Notes under the pieces: model-generated
The model's database searches: none
Told to the model about the DNA's origin: nothing
Seen by the model: the letters and a program-made list of their open reading frames with translations, nothing else
Assembly (NCBI GenBank): GCA_013289875.1
Contig: JABCZC010000005.1
Span: forward strand, 46,626 to 110,625
Source: Acidobacteriota bacterium
GTDB taxonomy: Bacteria > Acidobacteriota > Terriglobia > Terriglobales > Acidobacteriaceae
Direction of reading: 5' to 3'
Length of the DNA stretch: 64,000 nt
Program-made: the position numbers and the translations under genes
Shown: piece after piece, positions 36,475 to 45,101 of the stretch
Position numbering within the stretch: the first letter of the stretch is position 1
Layout: the number at the start of each line of letters is the position of its first letter

Positions 36475-37263
36475 TCAGTTGGCGGTAACCGCGGGCGGTG
36501 GTGGGACCAGAGCGTTCATAGTCGCGTCGTCCAGATTTCCGGTCTGCGGCAGTCCGACGCTTGCTTGGAAGTTGAGGATGGCGTTCAGCGTATGCTGTCC
36601 GGCCATACCATCGATGCCACTCGGCGAAAAGCCTCTCAGAGTGAGATAAAGCTGCGCTGCCCGGATTTTAAGATCGGGTAAGGGACCCGAGCTGAATCTC
36701 TGGTAGGCGGCGCTCAATTGGGTGTCGTAGTGATTTGCGGCATAGTCGGGTCCGTTGTATCCCCTTGCGAATGAGGCCCAGTCGTGTGACCGCAAAGGGG
36801 CGGCGAGCCGGGTTGATTCCAGGTAGGCGCGGAAGGCGTCCAGTTGCGCACCTTCCGACTCGATCATGGCGGCGACCAATGTTTCGACGTCAGAATATCC
36901 GGCGAGGCTGAAATATTGACCCATCACTTGGCCGATTCCCCAGGAGGTGCTCTGGAGCGCGGCGTCGGGATTCAGCGCCATTGCCTGGTTGAGACGCGTG
37001 TACTGGTAAGCGCCGGGAGCCCCATAACCACCTTGTATGGGGTTGCAGATATTGGGGTGAGTGCTCTTGAAGGCTCCCCTCGTGAGCCTGTAAAAGATGT
37101 GACGCTCGAAGAGGATGGTGGGACGGCGATCTGGCAGAAATCCGCACTGCCCCGTCTCAACCTGCAGGACGGCCCAAATGTTTTGAGGCTGCACATCAAG
37201 CGCGGCCATTACGCTGTTCATTCCAGAAGAATCGAGTGCCAGCGTCTGTCCTATGAAGTTCAT
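36475..37263 (-). CDS. Phage-endolysin-like N-acetylmuramidase with peptidoglycan-binding domain
   Basis: 262 residues. Residues 20-190 match the N-acetylmuramidase (DUF3380) domain of phage lysins: VLQVETGQCGF with Glu36 as the likely catalytic acid, RRPTILFERHIFYRLT, STSWGIGQVMG and ARGYNGPDY. Residues about 200-250 are a PG_binding_1 domain (RGFSPSGIDGMAGQHTLNAI). There is no signal peptide, as with holin-dependent endolysins. The start at 37263 follows GAGG at good spacing. No other phage gene is near, so this may be a domesticated lysin, a prophage remnant, or a bacterial autolysin/toxin. Confidence 0.82.
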   Translation of the reverse strand: MNFIGQTLALDSSGMNSVMAALDVQPQNIWAVLQVETGQCGFLPDRRPTILFERHIFYRLTRGAFKSTHPNICNPIQGGYGAPGAYQYTRLNQAMALNPDAALQSTSWGIGQVMGQYFSLAGYSDVETLVAAMIESEGAQLDAFRAYLESTRLAAPLRSHDWASFARGYNGPDYAANHYDTQLSAAYQRFSSGPLPDLKIRAAQLYLTLRGFSPSGIDGMAGQHTLNAILNFQASVGLPQTGNLDDATMNALVPPPPAVTAN

Positions 37264-37933
37264 CGTTACCTCACTACAAGAAATCAAAGCGTGGAAATTG
37301 TCACAGAATTAATAGAGAAAAGGCCGGAACAGGGGAGACTGCATTGCCCTCTCAGGATTGGCAAAGAGCGTGGCGTGCCAGCCTTCCACTTAGCACCGTG
37401 GAAGAAGCGAATGGCAAGTCTCCTTGAGATCATCCCTGCGAAACAAATAGAAAAGGCCCAACTGCGATGGCAGCTGGGCCTTTCCCTGTTTCTATTATAG
37501 GTGGATGCAATGAAATAGTCCGCCAACTATTTCAAGGCATTCGCCCTGTGGAATCAGCTGTTTCTATCAAATATCGTCACGGGGCTCTTGACAGCGCGTG
37601 ATTGAACCCTGCGGTGGGATTTGGAGAATTGGCAGTGTGCCGTTCGATGGATTGTGGTACTAATTTCGCCCCTTCTCCCCGGGTATTGTTCGGTGAGTGA
37701 TGCGGAGGCGGGCTCTGGTGGGAACTAACCCGTAGAGGAATAGCTTACTGGAGGCATATCGATCCGCCGGCCGGGAAGTTGGGTGCAATCCGCTCCCCAC
37801 TTGCTTCGATCGCCTTTCCACGGGATCTCTGGAAAATGGCGGGATCGACCCGCGGGGCCTGTGAGGACGGTTGAATCTCTATTTTTGATATGGTTCTATT
37901 CTGTTCTTCGCGCGGGAGGAACGGCAGCCGGAT
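37264..37933. other. 670-bp gene-free region between muramidase and TIR-TPR genes
   Basis: No supportable protein gene. It contains a strong hairpin (described separately) near its left third and the promoter region of the TIR-TPR gene on its right. A TTGACA at 37588-37593 has no matching -10 at normal spacing. The composition is more mixed than in flanking genes. Confidence 0.55.
37452..37483. terminator. Strong isolated hairpin, terminator-like in both directions
   Basis: AAAGGCCCA (37452-37460) and CTGC (37462-37465) pair with GCAG (37470-37473) and TGGGCCTTT (37475-37483) around a GATG loop, with one A-C mismatch. The plus strand continues CCCTGTTTC; the minus strand continues TCTATTTG. 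It is 190 bp upstream of the muramidase start and does not follow any recognised gene on either strand, so it may end a small RNA. Confidence 0.6.
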
Positions 37934-39244
37934 ATGGGACGCATCGAGAAAACGGTGTTCATCAGCTATCGGCGCACGAATGCTCCCTGGGCCCTAGCCA
38001 TTTCCAAGGATCTGACCCATAGCGGCTACGATGTCTTTTTCGATTACACCGGAATCAAGAGCGGTGACTTCGAAAGCGCAATCCTAGGGAATATAGAGGC
38101 GCGCGCGCATTTTATCGTTCTGCTCACGCCGTCGGCGCTCAAACGCTGCAGCGAGCCGGGAGACTGGCTGCGCCGGGAGATTGAGACGGCGCTTGAGCTA
38201 AAGCGCAACATCGTGCCGCTCATGCTGGAAGGGTTCAGCTTCAAAACGAAAAGCATTTCGCGGCAACTCACAGGACCCTTAGCGGTGCTCAAGGGCTATC
38301 AGGCGCTCTCGGTGCCGGTTGAGTTCTTCGATGCGGCTATGACGCGCCTGCGCGAGGACTACCTGGCTGTGGCATTGGACGCGGTAAAGCATCCGGCTAC
38401 CGTGGTCGCTCGGGAAGCGGCGAGAGTGGAACAGGCGGCGGTGAATGCCGCGCCTGTTGTAACGAAGCAAGAATTGACGGCGCAGGAGTGGTTTGAGCGG
38501 GCCTTTAACGCGACCGATCTTGACGAACAGGTGCGCCATTACAGCGAGGCGATCCAACTGGAGCCTGGTTTAGCCGAGGCTTTTTACAATCGTGGCATTG
38601 CCCGCGACGAGAAGGGCGACCTCGACCGCGCAGTTGAGGACTATAGTCAGGCCATCCGTCTCCGACCCGATTTTGCGGATGCTTTCTACAACCGGGGCGA
38701 AGCCCGAGAAGCGAAGGGCGACTGGGGAGGTGCATTAGACGACTACTCCGCCGCGATTCGCCTGAATCCGAGTGACGCTATGGCCTGCAACAATCGGGGA
38801 CTTATTCGCTATCAGATAGGCGAAGTGGAGGCCGCAATCGCGGATTACAGCCGAAGCATCGACCTTCGGCCAGACTACGGCGACGCATTCATGAACCGCG
38901 GCCTCGCGCTATACAGTAAGGGTGATCTAGACGGTGCTATCAATGACTGCGCTGAGGCCATCCGTCTACAGCCAAACGAATCCGGCGGCTTCCACAATCG
39001 GGGCTTGGCACGTCATGCTAAAGGGGACCTAGACGGGGCTATCAATGATTATACGAAGGCGATCCGTCTTAAGCCTGAGTCTGCCTTCTCCTACTACAAC
39101 CGCGCCGAGATATGGAAAACGAAGAATCAACCCGCCGCTGCCATTGCAGATTTTCAGCAATACCTCAAGGTGGGGGGCGGAATGCAATACAGCAATGCGG
39201 CAGTAGTGGAAAAGATGATTCGCGATCTTCAGAAGAAGTTATGA
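37934..39244 (+). CDS. TIR domain-TPR repeat protein
   Basis: 436 residues. Residues 5-130 form a TIR fold: VFISYRRTNAPWALAISKDL, GYDVFFDYTGIKSGDF, FIVLLTPSALKRC, and DWLRREIETALELKRNIVP, in which the Glu of RREIE falls where NADase TIRs carry the catalytic acid. From about residue 180 seven TPR units follow (for example FYNRGIARDEKGDLDRAVED, RLRPDFADAF). Bacterial TIR proteins may cleave NAD+ in antiviral defence or act as scaffolds; TPRs would supply the sensing surface. No Thoeris, CBASS or restriction partner is adjacent. GGAGG is 14 bp upstream of the ATG, a long spacing. Its 3' end overlaps the convergent lactonase gene by 6 bp. Confidence 0.82.
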   Translation: MGRIEKTVFISYRRTNAPWALAISKDLTHSGYDVFFDYTGIKSGDFESAILGNIEARAHFIVLLTPSALKRCSEPGDWLRREIETALELKRNIVPLMLEGFSFKTKSISRQLTGPLAVLKGYQALSVPVEFFDAAMTRLREDYLAVALDAVKHPATVVAREAARVEQAAVNAAPVVTKQELTAQEWFERAFNATDLDEQVRHYSEAIQLEPGLAEAFYNRGIARDEKGDLDRAVEDYSQAIRLRPDFADAFYNRGEAREAKGDWGGALDDYSAAIRLNPSDAMACNNRGLIRYQIGEVEAAIADYSRSIDLRPDYGDAFMNRGLALYSKGDLDGAINDCAEAIRLQPNESGGFHNRGLARHAKGDLDGAINDYTKAIRLKPESAFSYYNRAEIWKTKNQPAAAIADFQQYLKVGGGMQYSNAAVVEKMIRDLQKKL

Positions 39245-40159
39245 GCGCCGGCTCCCCGAGCTAGAGGCGGCAACTGTCCCGTTGTCGAAGCGAGTTTCAG
39301 GGATGCCGGGAACGGATCTCTCTACGGCGAAGATCCGGCCGGAATCTGGATATTTGGTCTGCTGTTCCGGCGTTAAATTCATGGCCGCCGTTGTGATGAA
39401 GAGCGTCTTCAGGTCGTCTCCGCCGAAGGCGGCGCTTGATGTCTGGAGGGCGGTCGGGACTTCTATCGACTCGACGCGAACGCCTCGGCCGTTGTCGTCG
39501 CGGTAGACGTCGATGCGCGAGCCGCCCCATTTGGCGACGTAGAGAAGACCCTCGGCGTCGATGGTCATGCCGTCGGGAATGCCTCCCGTGTCAGGCAGAT
39601 CGACAAATACCTGGCGGTTGGTTGCAGCGCCGGTGTTGAGGTCGTAATCGAAGCGCCAGATCTTGTCGGTGCTGTCGTTGTAATACATCTTTGTGTTGTC
39701 GGGACTCCAGGCAATGCCGTTGGACACGTTCACGGGGTAGACGACTTCGGTGAGCCGCGGCCCGGAGTCGAATCGGCCGAGTGAGCCAGTCCAGGGCGGT
39801 TTTTCGCTTTTGTTTTTGGTGCCCGCCCACAGACGGCCGACTCGATCGCATTTCCCATCGTTCGCGATGTTGTCGGGATTATCGCGGCATGGCCCTGCCA
39901 GCAGCTCTTGGTGTGCGGAAACGAATTCGAGACGGTATATGCCTCCGTTGCCGAGCCCTGCGATCACCCGTCCCTCGCGATCGAGGACGGCGAAGCCGAC
40001 GGGCTCGCCCGTGGAGATGACATCGTGCGCCTGCGTCGCGAAATCATGGCGATGGACTTCACCGGCTACGATGTCTACGTAGTGCAGTTTCCCGCCGTCC
40101 CACAGAGGGCCTTCGCCGAGGGTGGTTCTGGGCAGCTGTTCCACAACACGAACACTCAT
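39239..40159 (-). CDS. SMP-30/gluconolactonase family protein
   Basis: 306 residues, cytoplasmic. Family landmarks: LGEGPLWDGGKLHYVDI (metal Glu), NDGKCDRVGRLWAGT, SNGIAWSPDNTKMYYND, and PDGMTIDAEGLLYVA (metal Asp). The six-bladed propeller binds a divalent cation and hydrolyses aldonolactones such as gluconolactone. The last 15 residues are Ser/Arg-rich and poorly conserved. It is divergent from the carbonic anhydrase gene (68 bp) and overlaps the TIR-TPR gene at its 3' end. Confidence 0.88.
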   Translation of the reverse strand: MSVRVVEQLPRTTLGEGPLWDGGKLHYVDIVAGEVHRHDFATQAHDVISTGEPVGFAVLDREGRVIAGLGNGGIYRLEFVSAHQELLAGPCRDNPDNIANDGKCDRVGRLWAGTKNKSEKPPWTGSLGRFDSGPRLTEVVYPVNVSNGIAWSPDNTKMYYNDSTDKIWRFDYDLNTGAATNRQVFVDLPDTGGIPDGMTIDAEGLLYVAKWGGSRIDVYRDDNGRGVRVESIEVPTALQTSSAAFGGDDLKTLFITTAAMNLTPEQQTKYPDSGRIFAVERSVPGIPETRFDNGTVAASSSGSRRS

Positions 40160-40227
40160 GAGATTCCTTCGTCTTCTAGAGACGTGCTGAGCATACCGTA
40201 TCTTTGGGTGACGAGGGATTTTTGCCG

Positions 40228-40836
40228 ATGGCGGTCGAGAAGTTTCACGGGGGAGTCTCCCGGTTTCAGAAGGACGTTTATCCGAAGCATCGCGACCTCT
40301 TTGAGAGGCTGGCGCTGGGGCAGCGTCCGGATGCGCTGTTCATTACGTGCGCCGACTCGCGCATCGATCCCAACCTGCTGACGCAGAGCAAGCCGGGCGA
40401 GCTGTTCATCTGCCGGGTGATCGGGAACATTGTGCCGCCCTATCCGGGTGCGATTGGCGGCGTTTCTGCCACGATCGAATACGCGGCGGCGGTTCTGCGC
40501 GTGCCGGAGATCATCGTCTGCGGGCATACGGACTGCGGCGTGATGAAGGTCGCACTGCATCCTGAGGCGGTGCGGAAATATCAGAGCATCGCGGCATGGC
40601 TGCGCTATGTCCGTGTGGATGGGCGGGACCCGCATCCGACTCCGGAGTCTCTGCTGGCGCTGGCCGAGCGCAATGTGGTGGCGCAATTGGAGAATCTGCG
40701 GACGCACCCGTCGGTAGCTGCACGGCTGAAGGAGGAGAGCCTGGAGCTACATGGCTGGGTGTATCACATCGGGTCGGGCGTGGTGACTGCGTATCACGAG
40801 GCGAGCGGGAAGTTTTCGGCCCTGGAGGCAATGTGA
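40228..40836 (+). CDS. Beta-carbonic anhydrase
   Basis: 202 residues. Zinc ligands and catalytic dyad are complete: Cys41-x-Asp43-x-Arg45 in TCADSRIDP, and His100-x-x-Cys103 in CGHTDCG. FICRVIGNIVP and EYAAAVLRVPEI fit the family. It interconverts CO2 and bicarbonate in the cytoplasm. Start ATG 40228 has GAGGG about 10 bp upstream. It precedes the pyrimidine catabolic cluster by 124 bp, a route that releases CO2, but co-regulation is not shown. Confidence 0.93.
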   Translation: MAVEKFHGGVSRFQKDVYPKHRDLFERLALGQRPDALFITCADSRIDPNLLTQSKPGELFICRVIGNIVPPYPGAIGGVSATIEYAAAVLRVPEIIVCGHTDCGVMKVALHPEAVRKYQSIAAWLRYVRVDGRDPHPTPESLLALAERNVVAQLENLRTHPSVAARLKEESLELHGWVYHIGSGVVTAYHEASGKFSALEAM

Positions 40837-40960
40837 TCTTGCCGGCGAGCTGATCGCGGTAAGGGAATTCCGGCGCTTTGAGGAATTTCGCGTACACTGA
40901 TTTCTCTCAGCCGTTTTTCACGGGCACGGCCAGAAATCCATTGCGGGAGCGGGCCCAGGA

Positions 40961-41830
40961 ATGTCGCGGATTGTCCGTTGTTCTTTGATACAGGCCACGA
41001 ATGTCGAGGGCGCAGACAGCTCGCTTGATGCGATCAAGCAGGCGATGGTCGAGAAGCATGTCGCGATGATTCGTCAGGCCGCCGCTGCCGGCGCGCAGAT
41101 TGTGTGCCTGCAGGAGATTTTCTACGGGCCGTATTTTTGCGCGGAGCAAACGACCCGGTGGTACGACTTCACGGAGCCGGTTCCGGTCGGCCCGACGATC
41201 AAGCTAATGCAGGCGCTGGCGAAGGAACTGAAGCTCGCGCTGGTGGTTCCGGTGTATGAGATCGAGGCGGATGGCTTTTACTACAACACGGCGGCGGTGA
41301 TCGATCGCGAGGGGAAGTATCTCGGGAAGTATCGCAAGACGCATATTCCACATGTGGCGCCAGGATTCTGGGAGAAGTTCTATTTTCGTCCGGGGAATCT
41401 GGGGTATCCGGTGTTTGATCTCGGATTCTGCAAAATCGGCGTCTATATCTGTTATGACCGGCATTTTCCCGAGGGCGCTCGGGCCCTGGGACTGAACGGC
41501 GCGGAGATCGTGTTCAATCCTTCGGCGACGGTGGCGGGTTTAAGCGAGTACCTCTGGAAACTGGAGCAGCCAGCGCACGCAGCGGCAAACGGATACTTTG
41601 TGGGCGCGGTCAATCGCGTGGGGACGGAGGCGCCGTGGAATATCGGTGAATTCTATGGGCAGAGCTATTTCTGCGATCCGCGAGGACAGATCTTTGCGCA
41701 GGCGTCGAGAGATAAGGATGAGGTGCTCACGGCGGATCTGGACTTGGAAAAAATAGCCGAGGTGCGCAAGACGTGGCAGTTCTTCCGGGACCGGCGCCCG
41801 GATCAGTATGGAGATCTCGTGAAGCCGTAG
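40961..41830 (+). CDS. Nitrilase-superfamily beta-ureidopropionase (N-carbamoyl-beta-alanine amidohydrolase)
   Basis: 289 residues with the nitrilase triad Glu52 (CLQEIFYGPYF), Lys126 (KYRKTHIPH) and Cys164 (YICYDRHFPEG). The flanking motifs HIPHVAPGFWEKFYF and NRVGTEAPWNIGEFYGQS match beta-ureidopropionases more than other carbon-nitrogen hydrolases. It would convert N-carbamoyl-beta-alanine to beta-alanine, CO2 and ammonia, the last step of reductive uracil breakdown. The assignment is strengthened by the next genes (preT, preA, hydA, transporter). preT begins 20 bp later. Confidence 0.9.
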   Translation: MSRIVRCSLIQATNVEGADSSLDAIKQAMVEKHVAMIRQAAAAGAQIVCLQEIFYGPYFCAEQTTRWYDFTEPVPVGPTIKLMQALAKELKLALVVPVYEIEADGFYYNTAAVIDREGKYLGKYRKTHIPHVAPGFWEKFYFRPGNLGYPVFDLGFCKIGVYICYDRHFPEGARALGLNGAEIVFNPSATVAGLSEYLWKLEQPAHAAANGYFVGAVNRVGTEAPWNIGEFYGQSYFCDPRGQIFAQASRDKDEVLTADLDLEKIAEVRKTWQFFRDRRPDQYGDLVKP

Positions 41831-41850
41831 TAGTCAAACGCAGGGGCCTT

Positions 41851-43155
41851 ATGCGCGAACAGCATCCTATCATCGCGGAGCGGTTTCGGGATCTGCATCC
41901 GCCGTTTGCGCCGCAGGCGGCGGTGGTTGAGGCGAACAGATGTCTGAACTGCTTTGACGCGCCTTGCACGGCGGCGTGTCCGACGCACATCGATGTGCCA
42001 AAGTTCATCAAGAAGATTGCCAGCGGAAATCTGAACGGATCGGCGCGGACGATTCTGGATGCAAATGTGCTGGGGGCGAGCTGTTCGCGCGTGTGTCCAG
42101 TGGATGTGCTATGCGAAGGCGCGTGCGTAATGAACCATCACAACGAGCAGCCGATTGAGATCGGGCGGCTGCAGCGGTTCGCGATGGATGCGTTTCATGC
42201 GCGTGGCGGCAAGCTGACGAAGAAATTTGAGGGAAGACGCGAAGGCAAGGTCGCGTGCATCGGCGCGGGTCCGGCATCGCTGGCGTGCGCGGCAGAGCTG
42301 GCGCAGCAGGGATTCGCGGTGACGGTGTTTGAGCGGCGTCCCCTGCCGGGAGGGCTGAATACTTACGGCGTGGCTGAGTACAAGCTGCCGGCGTGGTCGA
42401 GCTTGCGCGAGATTGAGCTGATCGAAGAGCTGGGCGTCGAGTTCCGGTTTGGCGTGGAGATTGATGCGGAGAAGCTTGCAGAAATCGAGCGGGATTTTGA
42501 TTTTGTTTTTATCGGCGTGGGCTTGGGTGCGGGACATGGGCTGAAGGTTCCGGGCGGCGACCACTCGGGGGTGGTGGATGCACTGGGGTTTATTGCGGCT
42601 TACAAGACGGCGAAGATTACGCATACGGCGGGGAAGGTGGCGGTTATCGGCGCGGGCAATACTGCGATCGATGCGGCAAATGCTGCGCTGCGGCTGGGCG
42701 CGGAGGAGGTATCGATTGTGTACCGCCGCAAGCGGGAGAGCATGTCGGCGTTTGAGTTCGAATACGAGCATGCGAAGCAGGAGGGCGCGCGTTTTCTGTG
42801 GCAGACTATGCCGGTGCGAGTGAGCGCGGATGGAGGAATGCTCGAGTTTCTGGATTGCACGCGCGTGGACGATGCGCTGCGGCCAGTTGCGGGGTCGGAG
42901 TTTTCGCTGGCGTGCGATCTGATTATCACGGCGGTCGGACAGTCTCCATTGGTGGAATTGCTGGAGAGTCTGAAGGGTGTCGCACTGGACAAGGGGCGTG
43001 TGGTCGTCGAGCCCAGGACGGGACAGACGACGAATCCAAAATATTTCGCGGGCGGCGATTGCGTGAACGGCGGCCGCGAGGTGGTGGACGCGGTTGCCGA
43101 TGGCAAACGCGCGGCGATTGCGATGGTGCATGAGCTGGAGGCGGCTTATGTCTGA
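41851..43155 (+). CDS. preT: NAD(P)-dependent dihydropyrimidine dehydrogenase, PreT subunit
   Basis: 434 residues. The N-terminal domain carries two four-cysteine Fe-S sets (C31, C34, C39, C43 and C78, C82, C88, C92; RCLNCFDAPCTAACP, CSRVCPVDVLCEGAC), followed by the FAD site (CIGAGPASLACAAELAQQG) and the NAD(P) site (AVIGAGNTAIDAA), ending with FAGGDCVNGG. This is the glutamate-synthase small-subunit-like fold that passes electrons from NAD(P)H to PreA. Start ATG 41851 has AGGGG 5 bp upstream; the in-frame ATG at 41773 lies inside the nitrilase gene and is rejected. It overlaps preA by 8 bp. Confidence 0.92.
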   Translation: MREQHPIIAERFRDLHPPFAPQAAVVEANRCLNCFDAPCTAACPTHIDVPKFIKKIASGNLNGSARTILDANVLGASCSRVCPVDVLCEGACVMNHHNEQPIEIGRLQRFAMDAFHARGGKLTKKFEGRREGKVACIGAGPASLACAAELAQQGFAVTVFERRPLPGGLNTYGVAEYKLPAWSSLREIELIEELGVEFRFGVEIDAEKLAEIERDFDFVFIGVGLGAGHGLKVPGGDHSGVVDALGFIAAYKTAKITHTAGKVAVIGAGNTAIDAANAALRLGAEEVSIVYRRKRESMSAFEFEYEHAKQEGARFLWQTMPVRVSADGGMLEFLDCTRVDDALRPVAGSEFSLACDLIITAVGQSPLVELLESLKGVALDKGRVVVEPRTGQTTNPKYFAGGDCVNGGREVVDAVADGKRAAIAMVHELEAAYV

Positions 43156-44566
43156 GGGAGTTTCTGATCGTGGGCCCAATCTTGCCGTGAACTTCGCCGG
43201 GATCGCGTCGCCGAATCCCTTCTGGCTGGCATCGGCTCCTCCGACGAACTGCGGCGAGCAGGTAATGCGCGCGTTCGATGCTGGCTGGGGCGGCGCAGTG
43301 TGGAAGACGATTGGCGAGCAGGTGACGAATACGGCCTCGCGGTACTCGTCGATCGACTGGGAAGGCCGTCGCATGATGGGCTTCAACAACATTGAGCTGA
43401 TCAGCGACCGGCCGCTCGAAGTGAATCTGCGGGAGATCACAGAGGTGAAGAAGCGCTATCCCAAAAACGCTGTGATCGCGTCGCTGATGGTGGAGTCGAA
43501 GCGCGAAGCGTGGCACAGGATAGTGCAGCAGGCGGAAGACGCGGGTTCCGATGGGCTGGAGCTGAACTTTGGCTGTCCGCACGGAATGAGCGAGCGCGGA
43601 ATGGGCTCGGCAGTCGGTCAGGTTCCGGAGTACGCGGAGATGATCACCGCCTGGGTGAAGGAGAAAGCGCGCACACCGGTGATTGTGAAGCTGACGCCGA
43701 ATATTTCGGATATTCGTGTGATTGCGCGGGCGGCGAAGAGGGCCGGCGCGGATGCGGTGTCGGCCATCAATACCATTAATTCCATCACGGGCATCGATCT
43801 CGATACGCTGACGCCGAGGCCGAATGTCGACGGTAAGTCGTCACACGGCGGCTATTGCGGACCGGCGGTGAAGCCCATCGCGCTGAACATGGTGCAGCAG
43901 GTGGCGGGCGATGCGGAAGGTGCATTGCCGATCTCGGGTATTGGCGGAATTGCGACGTGGCGAGATGCGGCGGAGTTCTTTCTGTTGGGCTGCGGCACCG
44001 TCCAGGTGTGCACGGCGGCGATGCACTACGGGTATCGCATTGTCGAAGACATGATCGAGGGCCTGGAAGGATGGATGAGCGAGAAAGGCTTCGCGAGCAT
44101 TGAAGACTTTCGCGGACGGAGCTTGCCGCGCGTGACGGAGTGGAAGCACCTAAACCTGAATTACAAAATCGTCGCGCGGATCGACGAAGCGAAGTGCATC
44201 GGGTGTGACCTGTGCTACATCGCGTGTTGGGATGGCGCACATCAATGTATCCATCGCGACAGAATATCTGGGCCGGTGGACGGGCCTGTGGAATTGCATC
44301 CGCCGCCTCCAGCGCTGGAGGCGGCGACGCGCGCGACGATTGCGGTGACTCCGATTCCGAAGCTGGACGCTGTTTCGCGGAACGGGTCGAAGAATGTAAC
44401 TCCAATTGAGCGGATTCCGCGCGTCGATGAGACGGAGTGCGTTGGCTGCAATTTGTGCTCCCTCGTGTGTCCCGTAGAGGAGTGCATCACGATGGTCGAG
44501 GTTCCGACCGGGCTTGCGCCGGAGACGTGGGAAGAGCGGACGCGCGGAGGAGTAGTTCGTGGTTGA
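43148..44566 (+). CDS. preA: Dihydropyrimidine dehydrogenase catalytic subunit PreA
   Basis: 472 residues. The FMN TIM barrel shows ASAPPTNCGEQVMRAF, ELNFGCPHGMSERGMGSAVG, KLTPNISDI, NTINSITGIDL and ISGIGGIATWRDAAEF. Two C-terminal 4Fe-4S motifs follow: CIGCDLCYIAC and CVGCNLCSLVCP. With PreT it reduces uracil or thymine to the dihydro form. In the loop where mammalian DPD has its active-site cysteine (ACGQ) this protein has AVGQ. GGAGG precedes the ATG, which overlaps preT (ATGTCTGA); the 3' end overlaps the next gene by 8 bp. Translational coupling is likely. Confidence 0.93.
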   Translation: MSEGVSDRGPNLAVNFAGIASPNPFWLASAPPTNCGEQVMRAFDAGWGGAVWKTIGEQVTNTASRYSSIDWEGRRMMGFNNIELISDRPLEVNLREITEVKKRYPKNAVIASLMVESKREAWHRIVQQAEDAGSDGLELNFGCPHGMSERGMGSAVGQVPEYAEMITAWVKEKARTPVIVKLTPNISDIRVIARAAKRAGADAVSAINTINSITGIDLDTLTPRPNVDGKSSHGGYCGPAVKPIALNMVQQVAGDAEGALPISGIGGIATWRDAAEFFLLGCGTVQVCTAAMHYGYRIVEDMIEGLEGWMSEKGFASIEDFRGRSLPRVTEWKHLNLNYKIVARIDEAKCIGCDLCYIACWDGAHQCIHRDRISGPVDGPVELHPPPPALEAATRATIAVTPIPKLDAVSRNGSKNVTPIERIPRVDETECVGCNLCSLVCPVEECITMVEVPTGLAPETWEERTRGGVVRG

Positions 44567-45101
44567 TCGGTACACCAAACAAGCGAGGAAGTACAAACCA
44601 GATAAAACGCCAATTCTTTTTATTGCCGAAGCGCCGCCTAATTCAATAGATCGCTACTTTTATTTTGAAGATGTGCGGACAAGGGATTGGCTCTGGATTG
44701 CGTTGATGAGGGCGCTATTCCCGTTTGAGTGGACACAGCCGAAAGAACAACGCGGACGCAAGAGATCATGGTTGGAGAAGTTTCGGGATTCTGGCTTTTA
44801 TCTCATCGATGCCGTGAAAAGTCCCATAACCGGTACGCGAAGACAGCGAGTTACCAAAATTAGGGAAAACGCGGACACTTTGATCGCTGAAATTAGAACA
44901 ATTGATCCGGAATGCATAATTCTAATTAAGGCAACTGTCCATGAAGCTATCTGCGAAAAATTCAAGGTGGCAGGTCTTCCCATCGCTAATAAGGCACCTC
45001 TACAATTCCCCTCAAGCGGGCAGCAAGGAAAGTTTCATGAGAGATTCTTACAGCTTGATTGTGTGAAGAAGTTCATTGCAGAGTCTAAGAGACGCAAATA
45101 A
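44559..45101 (+). CDS. Unknown protein with remote uracil-DNA-glycosylase-like features, inserted in the pyrimidine operon
   Basis: 180 residues from GTG 44559, with GGAGGAG about 7 bp upstream. It overlaps the preA stop by 8 bp and its TAA shares one base with the hydA ATG, so it is translated as an operon member. PILFIAEAPP near residue 18 and FPSSGQQGKFHERF near 150 resemble, at a distance, the first and last motifs of uracil-DNA glycosylases, and IDPECIILIKATVHEAI resembles the middle strand. The catalytic residues of known UDG families are not clearly present, so the assignment is weak. The gene is visibly AT-richer than its neighbours and uses codons such as ATA and AGA freely, which suggests recent acquisition. 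Confidence 0.72.
   Translation: MVDRYTKQARKYKPDKTPILFIAEAPPNSIDRYFYFEDVRTRDWLWIALMRALFPFEWTQPKEQRGRKRSWLEKFRDSGFYLIDAVKSPITGTRRQRVTKIRENADTLIAEIRTIDPECIILIKATVHEAICEKFKVAGLPIANKAPLQFPSSGQQGKFHERFLQLDCVKKFIAESKRRK

Noticed and set aside
37588..37593. TTGACA as -35 of the TIR-TPR gene
   Set aside because: No -10-like hexamer at 16-19 bp and it is about 340 bp from the start codon.
37773..37800. Cobalamin-riboswitch-like core (GGGAA, GGGTGCAA, TCC order)
   Set aside because: The flanking helices and the conserved downstream CC-GC-ACTGT element are missing, and the next gene (TIR-TPR) has no B12 link.
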